Assembly: GCA_020252485.1 (NCBI GenBank) | Contig: JADCCX010000036.1 | Coordinates: 85,379 to 149,378, forward strand | Direction of reading: 5' to 3' | Source of the DNA: Methylocystis sp. | Lineage (GTDB): Bacteria > Pseudomonadota > Alphaproteobacteria > Rhizobiales > Beijerinckiaceae | Length of the DNA stretch: 64,000 nt | Program-made: the position numbers and the translations under genes | In this document: piece after piece, positions 44,036 through 52,745 of the stretch | Layout: each line of letters begins with the position of its first letter | Position numbering within the stretch: the stretch's first letter is position 1 | The notes under the pieces: model-generated | Told to the model about the DNA's origin: nothing | The model's database searches: none | Seen by the model: the letters and a program-made list of their open reading frames with translations, nothing else

Positions 44036-45034
44036 TCACAACAGTCCGTTGTCGATGGCGAGCTGCCGCAAGCTGACCAGGGGCCGCGGGCCGACATGGG
44101 AGATCACCTCGGCGGCGGCCAGCGCGCCAAGCCTTAGACAGTCGCGCAACTCCCGGCCGCTCGTTGCGCCGAACAGGAAACCGGCTGCGAAGAGGTCGCC
44201 GGCGCCGGTCGTGTCCACCAGAGTTTCCACGGGGAACGCCGGCGCCGAAACCGTCTGTTCGCGCGTGAGCGCCATCGCTCCCAGTTCCGAGCGGGTGACG
44301 ATCGCCAGGCGGGCATCGCCGCGGATCGCGGCGGCCGCGCTGTCGAAGTCGCCGGTCGTGTAAAGCGACTTCAGCTCGGCCTCATTGGCAAAGACGATGT
44401 CGACGACGCCCGACCGCATCAGGTCGAGAAATTCCGTCCGGTAGCGATCGACGCAGAAGCTGTCGGAAAGCGTCAGCGCCACCTGGCGGCCGGCCGCATG
44501 GGCGATCCCGGAAGCCTTCCGGAATGCCTCCTTGGCTTCCGGCGGATCCCAGAGGTACCCCTCGAGATAGGTCACCGCCGCGGCTTCAACCGTCTCCTTG
44601 TCCACGTCCGCCGGTCCGAGGCGGGTGCAGGCGCCGAGGTAGGTGTTCATGGAGCGCTGGCCGTCCGGTGTCACGAAGATCATGCAGCGGGCGGTCGATG
44701 GCCCGCTCCTGGAGGGTTTGCTCGAAAAATCGACGCCGATCGCCTGGATGTCATGGGTGAACAGGCCGCCGAGTTCATCGTTCCTGACCTTGCCGATATA
44801 GGCGCCCCGGCCGCCGAAGGAGGCGATGCCGGCCATGGTGTTGCCGGCCGAGCCGCCGGATGTCACCGTCGCCGGCCCCATAGCGGCGTAGAGATGCTCC
44901 GCGCGCGGCTCGTCGACCAGGGTCATGCCGCCGCGCTGGATGGCTTCGCGGCGCAGGAAGTCGTCTTCGGCCGAGGCGATGATATCGACGATGGCGTTGC
45001 CGATGCCGAGAACGTCGTATTGTGCGCGGGTCAT
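44036..45034 (-). CDS. PfkB-family kinase (adenosine kinase-like)
   Basis: 332 residues from the Met at 45034. The sugar-kinase N-terminal motif GNAIVDIIASAEDDFLRREA, the GGSAGNTMAGIASFGGRGAY signature and DTTGAGDLFAAGFLFG (PfkB C-terminal signature with the catalytic Asp) are present. FANEAELKSLYTTGDF resembles adenosine kinases of alphaproteobacteria. It likely phosphorylates adenosine or a ribosyl substrate with ATP. It ends a minus-strand run with the hydratase and crtC-crtD. Confidence 0.9.
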   Translation of the reverse strand: MTRAQYDVLGIGNAIVDIIASAEDDFLRREAIQRGGMTLVDEPRAEHLYAAMGPATVTSGGSAGNTMAGIASFGGRGAYIGKVRNDELGGLFTHDIQAIGVDFSSKPSRSGPSTARCMIFVTPDGQRSMNTYLGACTRLGPADVDKETVEAAAVTYLEGYLWDPPEAKEAFRKASGIAHAAGRQVALTLSDSFCVDRYRTEFLDLMRSGVVDIVFANEAELKSLYTTGDFDSAAAAIRGDARLAIVTRSELGAMALTREQTVSAPAFPVETLVDTTGAGDLFAAGFLFGATSGRELRDCLRLGALAAAEVISHVGPRPLVSLRQLAIDNGLL

Positions 45035-45091
45035 GAGAGTTTCCGGTGGGACGAAGAGATGCGCGCCCGTTCCCACGGGATGCGGCTGAGG

Positions 45092-45919
45092 TCAACCGGC
45101 AAAGGCCACATCGAGGCCGGGGAGAGCAAGCCCATCGATCGAGGTTGTCCAGCGTTCGCCCGGATGCACCGGAAAGGCGCGGGTGATCGTCCCGGTCGTG
45201 ATGATATCGCCCGCCGCGAGCGGGCTCGCTTCCGGGTCCTGCGCGATGGCCTCCGCCAGATGACGCAGCGCTGAAAGGGGGCCGCCCAGCACGTTCGCGG
45301 CATGGCCCTTGTCCATCACTTCGCCATTGCGCCGGATCGTCACGGAGAAATCCGTCAGCGCGCGCAGCATGGCAGTGCTATTGGCCGCCGTGATAGCGGT
45401 ACGCGGGCCGCAAAGAAGCGCGCCATGCAAGCCGAAAGCGGCGATGCAATCTGCGCCTTTGAATTTCCATTCCGGAAACAGCGATTGCACGATCTCGAAG
45501 CCATGGGCGATCCAGCCGATGCAGCCGATCAGGGCCGTCTCACCCATCCCCGGTTCGGGTTCCGCACGAAGAGCCAGCACGATTTCCGGCTCGATCCTGG
45601 GCTCGACGAAACGGCCGAGCGAAACGCCGGTGACAGCGCCCGAGATATGCGAAACGGTTGTGTCGTACATCGGGCCATCGATCGGGTGATGGACGCCGTA
45701 TTCATCCCAGATGGTGCGGTTGGTGAAGCCGATCTTGCGGCCGACCGGCTGCTCCCCCCGCGCCTGCCGCAGCTTTGTCACCGCCCGCGAAATCCGGCTT
45801 GCGTCATCAAGGCCGAGGCCGCCTGCCTGCGCTGTGAGGGGCGGTATCGAGCGGCGCTCATCCAGTGCGGTCAGCACATGGGCGGCAGCATCATCGATCG
45901 AAAAAGGCGCGAGCGGCAT
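45092..45919 (-). CDS. 2-keto-4-pentenoate hydratase/decarboxylase-like protein
   Basis: A 275-residue enzyme of the MhpD/FAA hydratase superfamily. GRKIGFTNRTIWDEYGVHHP, VEPRIEPEIVLALRAEPEPG (metal-binding Glu cluster), IGWIAHGFEIVQSLFPEWKF and PLAAGDIITTGTITRAFPVH are typical. It would hydrate or decarboxylate a 2-oxo-4-enoic acid in aromatic degradation, but no other such genes are nearby. It begins 45 bases after the crtC stop on the same strand, so read-through from the crtDC promoter is possible. Confidence 0.88.
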   Translation of the reverse strand: MPLAPFSIDDAAAHVLTALDERRSIPPLTAQAGGLGLDDASRISRAVTKLRQARGEQPVGRKIGFTNRTIWDEYGVHHPIDGPMYDTTVSHISGAVTGVSLGRFVEPRIEPEIVLALRAEPEPGMGETALIGCIGWIAHGFEIVQSLFPEWKFKGADCIAAFGLHGALLCGPRTAITAANSTAMLRALTDFSVTIRRNGEVMDKGHAANVLGGPLSALRHLAEAIAQDPEASPLAAGDIITTGTITRAFPVHPGERWTTSIDGLALPGLDVAFAG

Positions 45920-45963
45920 TGTTGGTTTCCGTCTTTGGCGGCGACCCTTAATAGCGGCGTGGA

Positions 45964-46917
45964 TCACCGTGTCCAGCGCGGCATGCGGAAGGGCAGCATG
46001 CGCTGCACGATCGGGTTGGTCAGCCGGTCAAGCATCAGGCTTTCATGGAAACAGGTGAGCGTTTCACCCCGCACGCGCGTCTGAACGAGCGATCGCGCAT
46101 AGAACGGCGTATCCTCGAATGTTTCGATTACCAACGGCTGGAAATCAGCATCGGCCTGCACCGAGCGGCCCGCCCGCCACAGCCTTCCCGGAGGCAGCGG
46201 GCGGCGCGGCGGCGGGGAGAATTCCACGACACTGCCATCAGCTCCGATTGCGAGCGCCAGCACCTTCCGTCCTCCCGCTCGCCTGTCCATGTCGTAGAGA
46301 ATGGTCGTGCGGTCGCGCGCGGGTGCGCGCGACCAGTCCCAGCGCTCGAAATCGTGCTCGGGCAGGCGTGCGCCCCGGTTGCTGTCCAGATAGCCCGAAC
46401 CGCTCCAGGCAAGCTTCGGATCGTCGAAGGCGACCTCGATCCGGCAGGTCGGCGCAATCGGCCGCCAATGGTGCAGGCCCGCCTCGTCGAGCGCGAAGCT
46501 TGCACCGGTCAGCGCCGTGGGCGTGAGGCGGACGGCGCCCCGCAGCGCGAAGGGCAGGGGGGCGGCGCGTTCGTCAATCGATGCTTCCAGCCTGCCGTCC
46601 TCCGTCCAGGCGAGCCGGCTCGGACCTACCCTGAAACGCCGCGCGCTGCGGGAGAGCTGCCGCTTGCCGCGCTCGGTCATGCACCAGCGGCCGCCCGGCC
46701 CATAGAGCGCCACATTAATCGCGACATGGTCTTCGGGATCGGCCACGCCGCGCGCCAGCGCCCTACGGTAATAGGGGGAGAAGACGCTGCCGACGAAGGC
46801 GATGAGGGTGATGCCGTGGCGGCCATCATTGCTGATGCCGTCGAGATACCACCAGAGGTAGCCGCCCGAGGGGATGGCCTCGCTGAAGTCCGGGCCGTCC
46901 GGCAGGGCGAAGCTCAT
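45964..46917 (-). CDS. crtC: Carotenoid 1,2-hydratase (hydroxyneurosporene synthase)
   Basis: A 317-residue enzyme that adds water across the C1-C2 double bond of neurosporene or lycopene in spirilloxanthin/spheroidene synthesis. FSEAIPSGGYLWWYLDGISN, ALYGPGGRWCMTERG, LAWSGSGYLDSNRGARLPEH and FERWDWSRAPARDRTTILYD are conserved CrtC blocks. The start overlaps the crtD stop (ATGA), so the two are co-translated. Together with crtD and crtF it points to methoxylated spirilloxanthin-type carotenoids; no crtA is present. Confidence 0.95.
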   Translation of the reverse strand: MSFALPDGPDFSEAIPSGGYLWWYLDGISNDGRHGITLIAFVGSVFSPYYRRALARGVADPEDHVAINVALYGPGGRWCMTERGKRQLSRSARRFRVGPSRLAWTEDGRLEASIDERAAPLPFALRGAVRLTPTALTGASFALDEAGLHHWRPIAPTCRIEVAFDDPKLAWSGSGYLDSNRGARLPEHDFERWDWSRAPARDRTTILYDMDRRAGGRKVLALAIGADGSVVEFSPPPRRPLPPGRLWRAGRSVQADADFQPLVIETFEDTPFYARSLVQTRVRGETLTCFHESLMLDRLTNPIVQRMLPFRMPRWTR

Positions 46918-48410
46918 CGGCGATCCGCCAGCAGGGCCGCAACGGCGAGCCGTCCGGAGATGGCGGCCATCGGCACGCCGGGCGCGGGATGGACGCTGCC
47001 GCCGGCGAGATAGAGGCCCGGGATCTTGGTGCGCGCTCCCTCCCGCTCGAAAGAGGCCATCCAGCCATGCGAGGCCGGACCGTAGAGCGCGCCGCCGCTC
47101 GCCGGGAACAGGGCGTTGAACTCCCTCGGCCCCGTGACGATGGCGCCTGGAGTCGAGCGGTCGATGGTGAGCCCGCAGCGCTGCATCAGCGCGAAGGCCC
47201 GCGCGCCGCAGGCGGTGATGGCGGCGTCGGATGGTGCGTCACGGTCTCCATCGGCGGGCGCGTTGACGAGGCACAGCAGCCGGTCCGGTCCGCTGGCGAT
47301 GCCGTCATCGCCGCGATCCTGCGCGCAGACATAGACGGTCGGGTCATGCGGCAACCGCCTCTGGTCGAAGATCGCCGTGAACTCCGCCGGATAATCCTTC
47401 GAGAAAAAGACATTGTGCCGGGTGAGCGGAAAACCCTCCGTCCGGGTATCGAGGCACCAGGTGAGCGCCGAGAGCGAGCGGCGGGCGGGGGGCGTCAGCG
47501 CGGCCGCGCTCCTGACGGCGTTACCCAGAAGGCCCACACCCAATGCCGAAACGTCCGCGTTGAGGATGATGCTTCGCGCCCTGATCTCGCCGCCATCCGC
47601 TAGGCGAACGCCGGTGACCCGCCCTCCGCCGGTCAGGATTCGCTCGACGCCCGCGCCGAATCGAAACGCCGCTCCCTGCGCCTCGGCGAGCCGCTGCAGA
47701 GTGGCGGCGAGTGCGTGCATGCCGCCCGCCAGCGTCCAGACGCCCTCCTGCTCGGCATGGGCCACGAGCATGAAGGTTCCCGGCGCCTGGAAAGGCGAGG
47801 AGCCGCAATAGGTCGTGTAGCGCCCGAACAATTGCCGCAGCCGTGGGTCAGCGAAATACGCGCCAAGCGCCGACCACATCGTCCGGAAAGGGTTGGTCGC
47901 CAGCAGGTTGCCGATGTTGGCGACGCCGGCATTCATCGCCAGTCCCATGGGCGAGGGGCGCTGCGCCCGCATGAAGGGTTCATAGAGCGTGTTGAAGATG
48001 CGCGAGGCCTCGCGGTTGAAGCGCAGGAAGCCATCGGCCTCGGCCTTGCCCGCAAAAGCGCCGATCGCCGCGGCGGAAGCCTTGACGTCCGCAAAGAGAT
48101 CGAGGCGGCTCGCGTTATCCGTCCCCCCGCCGTCCCAGGCATGGCGGGCGAGCACTTCGAGCTTCGTGATGGCGATCTCGGCTTCCAGCGACGTGCCGGC
48201 CTGATCGAAGAGTTCATCGAAGATTCGCCGCAGGGTGAAGACCGTCGGCCCGGCATCGACCGGACGGCCGGCGGGAGAGACCTGCCGCATCTTGCCGCCG
48301 GGACGCGATTCCTTCTCGATTACGATGACGGGAATTCCCCGGCTCGCGAGATCGAGTGCGGCGGTGAGGCCGCCGACGCCGGCGCCTATGACAACGACCG
48401 TTTCGGTCAA
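46914..48410 (-). CDS. crtD: Methoxyneurosporene dehydrogenase / carotenoid 3,4-desaturase
   Basis: A 498-residue FAD-dependent desaturase of the CrtI family. The dinucleotide-binding motif VVVIGAGVGGLTAALDLASR opens the protein, followed by EKESRPGGKMRQVSPAGRPV. YTTYCGSSPFQAPGTFMLVA and the C-terminal PGLYLAGGSVHPAPGVPMAA complete the phytoene-desaturase-type signature. Start codon is TTG at 48410 with AGGGGAA 7 bases upstream. It is divergent from crtE and shares the promoter region that carries two PpsR-type motifs. Confidence 0.95.
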   Translation of the reverse strand: MTETVVVIGAGVGGLTAALDLASRGIPVIVIEKESRPGGKMRQVSPAGRPVDAGPTVFTLRRIFDELFDQAGTSLEAEIAITKLEVLARHAWDGGGTDNASRLDLFADVKASAAAIGAFAGKAEADGFLRFNREASRIFNTLYEPFMRAQRPSPMGLAMNAGVANIGNLLATNPFRTMWSALGAYFADPRLRQLFGRYTTYCGSSPFQAPGTFMLVAHAEQEGVWTLAGGMHALAATLQRLAEAQGAAFRFGAGVERILTGGGRVTGVRLADGGEIRARSIILNADVSALGVGLLGNAVRSAAALTPPARRSLSALTWCLDTRTEGFPLTRHNVFFSKDYPAEFTAIFDQRRLPHDPTVYVCAQDRGDDGIASGPDRLLCLVNAPADGDRDAPSDAAITACGARAFALMQRCGLTIDRSTPGAIVTGPREFNALFPASGGALYGPASHGWMASFEREGARTKIPGLYLAGGSVHPAPGVPMAAISGRLAVAALLADRR

Positions 48411-48430
48411 TAGTAGTTCCCCTCATAAGG

Positions 48431-48479
48431 TGTCAGTCTGGATTGACAGAACGAAGCAAACTGTCCAGTTTTGATAACA
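48431..48479. promoter_or_regulatory. Paired PpsR/CrtJ-type operators between crtD and crtE
   Basis: TGTCAGTCTGGATTGACA (48431-48448) and TGTCCAGTTTTGATAACA (48462-48479) both fit TGT-N12-ACA; the first is the full TGTCA-N8-TGACA consensus. They are 31 bases apart start to start, about three helical turns, which suits cooperative tetramer binding. The first contains a TTGACA that could serve as the -35 of crtE. PpsR represses carotenoid and bch genes under oxygen; binding here is inferred. Confidence 0.85.
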
Positions 48480-48529
48480 GTGTCTATTCCGTCCTGTCGG
48501 CATAGGCGTTTATCCCGATGGGGAACAGC

Positions 48530-49399
48530 ATGGACGTGATCGGTCGAATCGAACGGGCTCTGACGGCGGCGCTGATGCCAACGGAGGCCAGCCCTTGTCC
48601 ACCCAAACTCGCCAACGCCCTGCATGCGGCGGTTTTTCCTGGCGGGCATCGCATCCGCCCCAAGCTCTGCCTCTCGGTCGCCATGGCCTGCGGCGATCGT
48701 GATTCCGATGCCGCGGATGCGGCGGCTGCGGCGATCGAACTCCTTCATTGCGCCTCTCTGGTGCATGACGATCTGCCCTGCTTCGATGACGCGAATCTCC
48801 GCCGCGGTCTGCCGTCCATCCATGTGGCCTTCGGCGAACCGATTGCGGTGCTGGTCGGCGATACGTTGATCGTCAACGCTTTTGAGACGATCGCGCGCGG
48901 CATGACCAAGGCGCCGCACCGGATCGCCCGGATGATCCGGCTGATCGGCGAGGCCACAGGCGCGCCCTACGGCATCTGCGCCGGACAGGCCTGGGAGAGC
49001 GAAACGAACATTCCGCTGGAGGCCTATCATCGCGCCAAGACGGGGTCGCTTTTTGCCGCGGCCACGGGCGCCGGCGCGCTGGCGGCGGGAGCCGATCCAA
49101 GCCCCTGGTTCGGCCTTGGCGACAAGATCGGGCGCGCCTATCAGATCGCCGACGATATCCGCGATGTGGCCGATACGGTCGATTCCTTCGGCAAGCCGAC
49201 GGGACAGGATGAAGCGCGCGGCAGGCCGAGCGCGGCGCGCGAACTCGGGCTCAGGGGCGCAGTCAAGGCGCTCGCGGCCCTCACCGATGAGATCATCGCC
49301 GGTGTTCCTGAATGTCCGGGAAAGGCGCATCTGCAGGCGGCGATCCGCGCCGAAACAAAGCAATTCCTGCCCAAGGAACTGGCCCTGATGGCTGCCTGA
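48530..49399 (+). CDS. crtE: Geranylgeranyl diphosphate synthase
   Basis: 289 residues from the ATG at 48530, chosen because GGGGAA lies just upstream; an ATG at 48518 is also possible. It condenses IPP with farnesyl diphosphate to GGPP, the precursor of carotenoids and of the bacteriochlorophyll tail. The first aspartate-rich motif is DDLPCFDDANLRRG, and the second is YQIADDIRDVADT. GHRIRPKLCLSVAMACG and KTGSLFAAATGAGAL are also conserved. It is the first gene of the plus-strand photosynthesis operon. Confidence 0.95.
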   Translation: MDVIGRIERALTAALMPTEASPCPPKLANALHAAVFPGGHRIRPKLCLSVAMACGDRDSDAADAAAAAIELLHCASLVHDDLPCFDDANLRRGLPSIHVAFGEPIAVLVGDTLIVNAFETIARGMTKAPHRIARMIRLIGEATGAPYGICAGQAWESETNIPLEAYHRAKTGSLFAAATGAGALAAGADPSPWFGLGDKIGRAYQIADDIRDVADTVDSFGKPTGQDEARGRPSAARELGLRGAVKALAALTDEIIAGVPECPGKAHLQAAIRAETKQFLPKELALMAA

Positions 49400-49432
49400 G
49401 GCGGCGTTGCCGCATCGGCGCTGCGCTGACGT

Positions 49433-49470
49433 GGCCAGGAAGCTTTTGGCCAGGAAGCTTTTGGCCAGGA
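49433..49470 (+). repeat. 15-bp tandem repeat between crtE and crtF
   Basis: GGCCAGGAAGCTTTT occurs twice in a row (49433-49447 and 49448-49462) and is followed by a third partial copy GGCCAGGA. It fills the 104-base gap between crtE and crtF, and each unit carries an AGGA motif. It is probably a slippage product. Confidence 0.9.
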
Positions 49471-49503
49471 TTCTGTGCTGGCCGGAAGGAGCGGGAATCG
49501 CCG

Positions 49504-50658
49504 ATGTCGATGCTTGATCACATGTCGCACCGCCCAAGCTTGAGCCTCGCCGACCGCATCCTTGGCTGGCGCGACCAGCTGCTTGGCAGCCACCGCTTCC
49601 AGTTGTTTGCCGCCCGAATGCCGTTTTTCCGCGGCATCGCGCGCAAGCGCAGCAGCGAGCTGTTCGATATCGCAGTCGGTTTTGTTTACACGCAGGTGCT
49701 GTTCGCCTGCGTCAAGCTCAAGGTCTTCGACATGCTGGCGCAGGGGCCAATGGCGCTCGCTGAAATTGCGCGCCGCACCGGCCTCTCCGATGATGCGACC
49801 GGGCGCCTGATGACAGCCGCCGTCGCCATCCGCCTGCTGGAACGGCGCCGGGATGGGCGCATCGGCCTCGGCATGCTGGGCGCCGCCCTGAATGGCGCAC
49901 CGGGCGTCAAGGCGATGATGCACCACAATCAGGTGCTCTACCGTGATCTCGCCGATCCTGTCGCGCTGCTTAAGGGCGAGACACGGCCGACGGAACTCTC
50001 GCAATACTGGCCCTATGCCGCCGATCACGCCCGCCGCGGCGCCATCACGGCGGAGGAGATCGCCGCCTACACCGATCTCATGGCCGAATCGCAAGGCTTT
50101 GTGGCTGACGACATCCTCGATGCCTATGATGTGAGGCAGCATCGGCGGCTGATGGATGTGGGCGGCGGCGATGGCTCGTTCCTGCGCTCGGCAGGAAGGC
50201 GCGCGCCGCAATTGCAGCTGTCCCTCGTCGATCTGCCACCCGTGGTGGAGCGGGCGCGGCATCGGTTCGACGCCGCAGGCATGGGCGGGCGCGTGACGCT
50301 CCATGGTCATGACTTCCAGAACAACCCTCTGCCCGGAGGGGCTGACCTCGTTTCGCTCGTTCGGGTGGCGCATGATCATGATGATCCGGTGGCCGAGGCG
50401 CTGCTGGCCGCAATCCATCAGGCCTTGCCGCCAGGGGGGACCCTGATTCTGGCTGAGCCGATGGCAGGAATTGCCGGCGCCGAGGCCATGGCCGATGCCT
50501 ACTTCGGTCTTTACCTATGGGCGATGGGGACCGGACGGGCCCGTACGCCGGAAATGCTGATTTCGATGCTGAAACAGGCCGGATTCGTCTCTGCGAGCCC
50601 GATTCCCACCCATCGCCCGCTATTGACGGCGCTGATCGTGGCCAAGAAAGCCGCCTGA
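49504..50658 (+). CDS. crtF: Hydroxyneurosporene O-methyltransferase
   Basis: 384 residues. It methylates the C1 hydroxyl of demethylspheroidene or rhodopin-type carotenoids with S-adenosylmethionine. An N-terminal helical dimerisation part (KRSSELFDIAVGFVYTQVLF) precedes the SAM motif LMDVGGGDGSFLRSA at about residue 215. VDLPPVVERARHRFDAAG, VRVAHDHDDPVAEALLAAIH and GGTLILAEPMAG follow. Two in-frame ATGs (49504 and 49510) are possible. It sits in the canonical crtE-crtF-bchC order. Confidence 0.93.
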   Translation: MSMLDHMSHRPSLSLADRILGWRDQLLGSHRFQLFAARMPFFRGIARKRSSELFDIAVGFVYTQVLFACVKLKVFDMLAQGPMALAEIARRTGLSDDATGRLMTAAVAIRLLERRRDGRIGLGMLGAALNGAPGVKAMMHHNQVLYRDLADPVALLKGETRPTELSQYWPYAADHARRGAITAEEIAAYTDLMAESQGFVADDILDAYDVRQHRRLMDVGGGDGSFLRSAGRRAPQLQLSLVDLPPVVERARHRFDAAGMGGRVTLHGHDFQNNPLPGGADLVSLVRVAHDHDDPVAEALLAAIHQALPPGGTLILAEPMAGIAGAEAMADAYFGLYLWAMGTGRARTPEMLISMLKQAGFVSASPIPTHRPLLTALIVAKKAA

Positions 50659-50664
50659 ATTAAG

Positions 50665-50708
50665 TGTAAATCCCAAGTGACATCCAATTCTGTCAGGATA
50701 AATTGACA
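50665..50708 (+). promoter_or_regulatory. Paired PpsR/CrtJ-type operators upstream of bchC
   Basis: TGTAAATCCCAAGTGACA (50665-50682) and TGTCAGGATAAATTGACA (50691-50708), 26 bases apart start to start, both match TGT-N12-ACA. The second is the full TGTCA-N8-TGACA palindrome and its TTGACA half could be the -35 of a bchC promoter, so bound PpsR would block RNA polymerase. This matches the tandem-site arrangement of the bchC promoter in Rhodobacter. Confidence 0.85.
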
Positions 50709-50752
50709 GTTGGCCGCACTCTCTGTGCTGGCAATTGTTCGAAGGGTACGCG

Positions 50753-51688
50753 ATGCGCGCGCTCGCGGTTGTTATGAAGGAACCCCGTCACCTCGCAGTC
50801 AGCGAAGTGTCCCTGATTCCGGCTTCGGAATCGGATGCGGTGATCGAGGTTCTGTGGTCTGGCATCAGCACGGGGACGGAGAAGCTTCTCTGGTCCGGCA
50901 CAATGCCGCCCTTCCCCGGTTTGAGCTATCCGCTGGTGCCAGGCTACGAAACGGTCGGCATTGTGCGCGAAGCCGGCGCCGCCTCGGGCGTCAGAATCGG
51001 CCAGCATGTCTTCGTTCCCGGTTCGCGCGGCTTCAGCGATGTCAGCGGCCTGTTCGGCGGCGCGGCGCGGCGGCTGGTCGTGACCGGTTCGCGGGTCATT
51101 CCGGTCGATGCAGCGCTTGGCGAGGACGGCGTCCTGCTGGCGCTCGCCGCCACAGCCTATCACGCGGTGATCGGCGGCCGTTTGCCCGATCTCATCGTCG
51201 GGCATGGCGTGCTCGGCCGCCTCATCGCCCGTGTCGCCATCGCTTTGGGCGGCAAGCCTCCCACCGTCTGGGAGAAACAGGCGGAGCGGATGTCCGGCGG
51301 CGAAGGTTACACCGTGGTGGAGCCAGCGGCGGACAGCCGTTGCGATTACGCCAGCATCTACGACGTCAGCGGCGATTCATCCCTGCTCGACACGCTGATC
51401 CTGCGTTCCGCCAAGGGAGGCGAAATCACGCTCGCCGGGTTCTACAGCGCCCCGCTCTCCTTCGTCTTTCCGCCCGCCTTCATGCGCGAGATGCGGCTGC
51501 GCATCGCGGCCGAATGGAATCCCGGCGAGGTCGCCGCCGTGCTTCAGCTGATGGCCGACGGCAAGCTTTCGCTTTCCGGCCTGATCTCCCATCGGCGGTC
51601 AGCCGCAGATGCGGCGTACGCTTATCCGGTCGCCTTCAGCGATCCCGCCTGCACCAAAATGATCCTTGATTGGAGGGAGTTGCCTTGA
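50753..51688 (+). CDS. bchC: 3-hydroxyethyl bacteriochlorophyllide a dehydrogenase
   Basis: A 311-residue member of the medium-chain dehydrogenase family without a zinc-type catalytic motif. It oxidises the C3 hydroxyethyl group to acetyl late in bacteriochlorophyll a synthesis. VIEVLWSGISTGTEKLLWSG, PLVPGYETVGIVREAGAASG and LIVGHGVLGRLIARVAIALG (NAD-binding) are typical of BchC. The ATG at 50753 follows GAAGGG. Its stop overlaps the bchX TTG start. Confidence 0.95.
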   Translation: MRALAVVMKEPRHLAVSEVSLIPASESDAVIEVLWSGISTGTEKLLWSGTMPPFPGLSYPLVPGYETVGIVREAGAASGVRIGQHVFVPGSRGFSDVSGLFGGAARRLVVTGSRVIPVDAALGEDGVLLALAATAYHAVIGGRLPDLIVGHGVLGRLIARVAIALGGKPPTVWEKQAERMSGGEGYTVVEPAADSRCDYASIYDVSGDSSLLDTLILRSAKGGEITLAGFYSAPLSFVFPPAFMREMRLRIAAEWNPGEVAAVLQLMADGKLSLSGLISHRRSAADAAYAYPVAFSDPACTKMILDWRELP

Positions 51689-52731
51689 GCATTTCCGCGC
51701 CTGCCAAACCAGCCTCAGCGAAGCCTGCCAGCCCGCCGCCCGTCTGGAATCCGGAGACCGGAACCTCATCCGCCGGCATCGCCGCCATGATGCAGGGCAT
51801 CGAGGTTGCAGTGCCCGAAGCGAAGAAAGAGACGCAGGTCATCGCCATCTACGGCAAGGGCGGCATCGGCAAGAGCTTCACGCTCGCCAACCTCAGCTAC
51901 ATGATGGCCCAGCAGGGCAAGCGCGTGCTGCTGATCGGCTGCGATCCCAAGAGCGACACCACCTCGCTGCTCTTCGGCGGCAAGGCCTGCCCCACCATCA
52001 TCGAGACTTCGTCCCGCAAGAAGGCGGCCGGCGAGGAGGTGCAGATCGGCGATGTCTGCTTCAAGCGCGACGGCGTCTTCGCGATGGAGCTCGGCGGGCC
52101 GGAAGTGGGCCGCGGCTGCGGCGGGCGCGGCATCATCCACGGCTTCGAACTGCTCGAGAAGCTCGGCTTCCATGATTGGGGCTTCGATTACGTGCTGCTC
52201 GACTTCCTGGGCGACGTGGTCTGCGGCGGCTTCGGCCTGCCGATCGCCCGCGACATGTGCCAGAAGGTCATCGTCGTCGGCTCCAACGACCTGCAATCGC
52301 TTTACGTCGCCAACAACGTCTGCTCGGCGGTGGAGTATTTCCGCAAGCTCGGCGGCAATGTCGGCGTGGCCGGCATCGTCATCAACAAGGATGACGGCAC
52401 GGGGGAGGCTGCGGCCTTCGCCGAACGCGTCGGCATCCCGGTGCTCGCCTCGATCCCGGCGGATGATGACATCCGCCGCAAGAGCGCGAGCTACGAGATC
52501 ATCGGCAAGCCTGACAGCCAGTGGGGTTCGCTGTTCGAGACGCTGGGCGCCAATGTCGCCACGGCGCCGCCGATGCGGCCCACGCCGCTCTCGGGCGATG
52601 AGCTGCTCGGCCTCTTCAGCGCTTCCAGCACGGGCCGCGATTATGTCCTGCAGCCTGCGACGCTCGCCGACATGTGCGGCGGAACCGTCGTCGAGAAGCA
52701 GAGTCTCGAAGTCATCTACGACAACGCGTGA
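51685..52731 (+). CDS. bchX: Chlorophyllide reductase iron protein, subunit X
   Basis: A 348-residue NifH-like ATPase that delivers electrons to BchYZ for reduction of chlorophyllide a ring B. The P-loop YGKGGIGKSFTLANLSYMMA lies at about residues 56-75. The 4Fe-4S ligands are the Cys residues in GRGCGGRGIIHGF and GDVVCGGFGLPIARDM. CDPKSDTTSLLFGGKACPTI is the switch region. The TTG start at 51685 overlaps the bchC stop and is preceded by GGAGGGAG. It belongs to bchCXYZ. Confidence 0.97.
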   Translation: MSISAPAKPASAKPASPPPVWNPETGTSSAGIAAMMQGIEVAVPEAKKETQVIAIYGKGGIGKSFTLANLSYMMAQQGKRVLLIGCDPKSDTTSLLFGGKACPTIIETSSRKKAAGEEVQIGDVCFKRDGVFAMELGGPEVGRGCGGRGIIHGFELLEKLGFHDWGFDYVLLDFLGDVVCGGFGLPIARDMCQKVIVVGSNDLQSLYVANNVCSAVEYFRKLGGNVGVAGIVINKDDGTGEAAAFAERVGIPVLASIPADDDIRRKSASYEIIGKPDSQWGSLFETLGANVATAPPMRPTPLSGDELLGLFSASSTGRDYVLQPATLADMCGGTVVEKQSLEVIYDNA

Positions 52732-52745
52732 ACAGCAGCGAAGCC

